DNA of 13,928 bases from an uncultured Bacteroidales bacterium (lineage in GTDB: Bacteria; Bacteroidota; Bacteroidia; Bacteroidales; UBA1715): NCBI GenBank assembly GCA_937892155.1, contig CALAUG010000038.1, positions 1 to 13,928 on the forward strand. Direction: 5' to 3'. Under the pieces are notes generated by a model, which was not told where the DNA came from, did no database searches, and saw only the letters and a program-made list of their open reading frames with translations. A program made the position numbers and the translations under genes. How positions within the stretch are numbered: position 1 is the first letter of the stretch; every line of letters begins with the position of its first letter. Below, piece after piece: positions 13,369 through 13,928 of this stretch.

Positions 13369-13928
13369 TTAGTCAAATAGTCCCTCGAAGAGGGGATAAT
13401 CGAGTTCTTTGACATCGTTGAAATTAGTCTTTTCGAAGAGATCCTTCAATGGGGTCTTATCTGTGAGCGAGATACTCAAAATCCGCAGGGCCTCATAGGT
13501 TGACCGTTTCAGTTGCATGTCGTGCTGAACGATGGCAACAAGGCAGTAAGTTATGATTGCCGAGCTAATCTGTATTCTGACGGCATTCTCTGTCGTACCC
13601 CAGAATTTCTTAATCTTGAGGTGCTGCTTGAGCCACTTGAAGAACAGCTCTATCTGCCAGCGATTCTTGTAGAGATTGGCAATCTCGAGGGCAGTAAGAT
13701 GAAATGCATTCGTCAAGAAAGCGAAGTCTCTGTCTTGCTCGTCATCGTGAAATCTCACAAGCCGCAGCCTCTCAGGATACTTCTTCCGGGTGTTCGCATC
13801 CGTGAGTTCAATGACGGAGTCAGCAAGTACATTCTCGGGCAATCTGCGTTTCCATGTCGTACACTTGTACTGCAAGTTCTTCTTCGCTCGAACCACGAAG
13901 TATGATTCATTCAGACGAATCTTGTAGA
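13369..13928 (-). mobile_element. IS4-family transposase, C-terminal part (runs off the window)
   Basis: On the minus strand an uninterrupted frame runs from the right edge to TAA at 13369. It contains NLYKNRWQIELFFKWLKQHL, an exact Y-(2)-R-(3)-E-(6)-K signature of IS4-family DDE transposases, with E the third catalytic acid. The upstream part (ESYFVVRAKKNLQY, RLRLVRF) is the strand region between catalytic aspartate two and the glutamate, and GTTENAVRIQISSAIITYCL is the usual helical C-terminus. At least 186 residues are present. The frame continues beyond 13896, so an internal GTG there is not the true start. The element flanks the FRG operon and is a plausible agent of rearrangement here. 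Confidence 0.92.

Noticed and set aside
13513..13905. Plus-strand open frame of 130 codons
   Set aside because: It lies wholly antisense to the IS4-family transposase, which has the full Y-(2)-R-(3)-E-(6)-K signature.

Overview
The window looks like an accessory, defence-rich region of a gut-type Bacteroidota chromosome (Bacteroides, Phocaeicola or a close relative). The clues are the WbuC cupin paired with a small helicase-associated (HA) domain protein, TAnnTTTG-type promoter boxes, few Shine-Dalgarno sites, an IS4-type transposase, and a fragment of the short PGRP-like amidase common in this phylum. Species cannot be fixed from the sequence. Composition is a mosaic: moderate-GC host-like genes alternate with visibly AT-rich modules.

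Layout. 1-54 is the 3' tail of an unknown gene. 110-526 is a wbuC-like cupin whose metal-binding loop is altered by a dispersed repeat. A nearly dead HA-domain gene starts at its stop codon (523-555). 702-3425 is a large AT-rich membrane-anchored KAP-family P-loop NTPase. It is followed by a GNAT acetyltransferase (3443-3865) and a nucleotidyltransferase gene (3862-4940) broken by a frameshifting deletion. 5053-6680 is an AbiEi/AbiEii type IV toxin-antitoxin pair with all catalytic motifs intact. At 6671-6761 a second, diverged copy of the wbuC 3' end reappears and runs into a complete HA-domain gene (6739-6969). The roughly 6.1 kb from the KAP gene through AbiE therefore sits between 91-bp imperfect direct repeats, as if it had split an ancestral wbuC-HA operon. 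A second direct repeat, 38 bp, lies just before wbuC and at the end of the HA gene. Two GC-rich hairpins follow (7020-7107).

7127-10969 is the most interesting part: an AT-rich block with a putative HExxH metalloprotease, a NACHT-type STAND NTPase with pentapeptide-like repeats, and a RelA/SpoT-fold nucleotidyltransferase that overlaps the NTPase gene by one base. I infer that the NTPase senses infection and that the RelA/SpoT protein, perhaps with the protease, acts as effector. This gene combination is not one I recognise as a described system. The block ends in a hairpin that includes the last stop codon.

11007-11342 (minus strand) is a 5'-truncated peptidoglycan amidase. Immediately beyond it begins a tightly packed three-gene plus-strand set (11343-13338): a small unknown helical protein, a second unknown helical protein, and an FRG-domain protein. 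This is a second candidate defence operon. It ends 30 bp before the 3' end of an IS4-family transposase gene, which runs off the right edge of the window on the minus strand.
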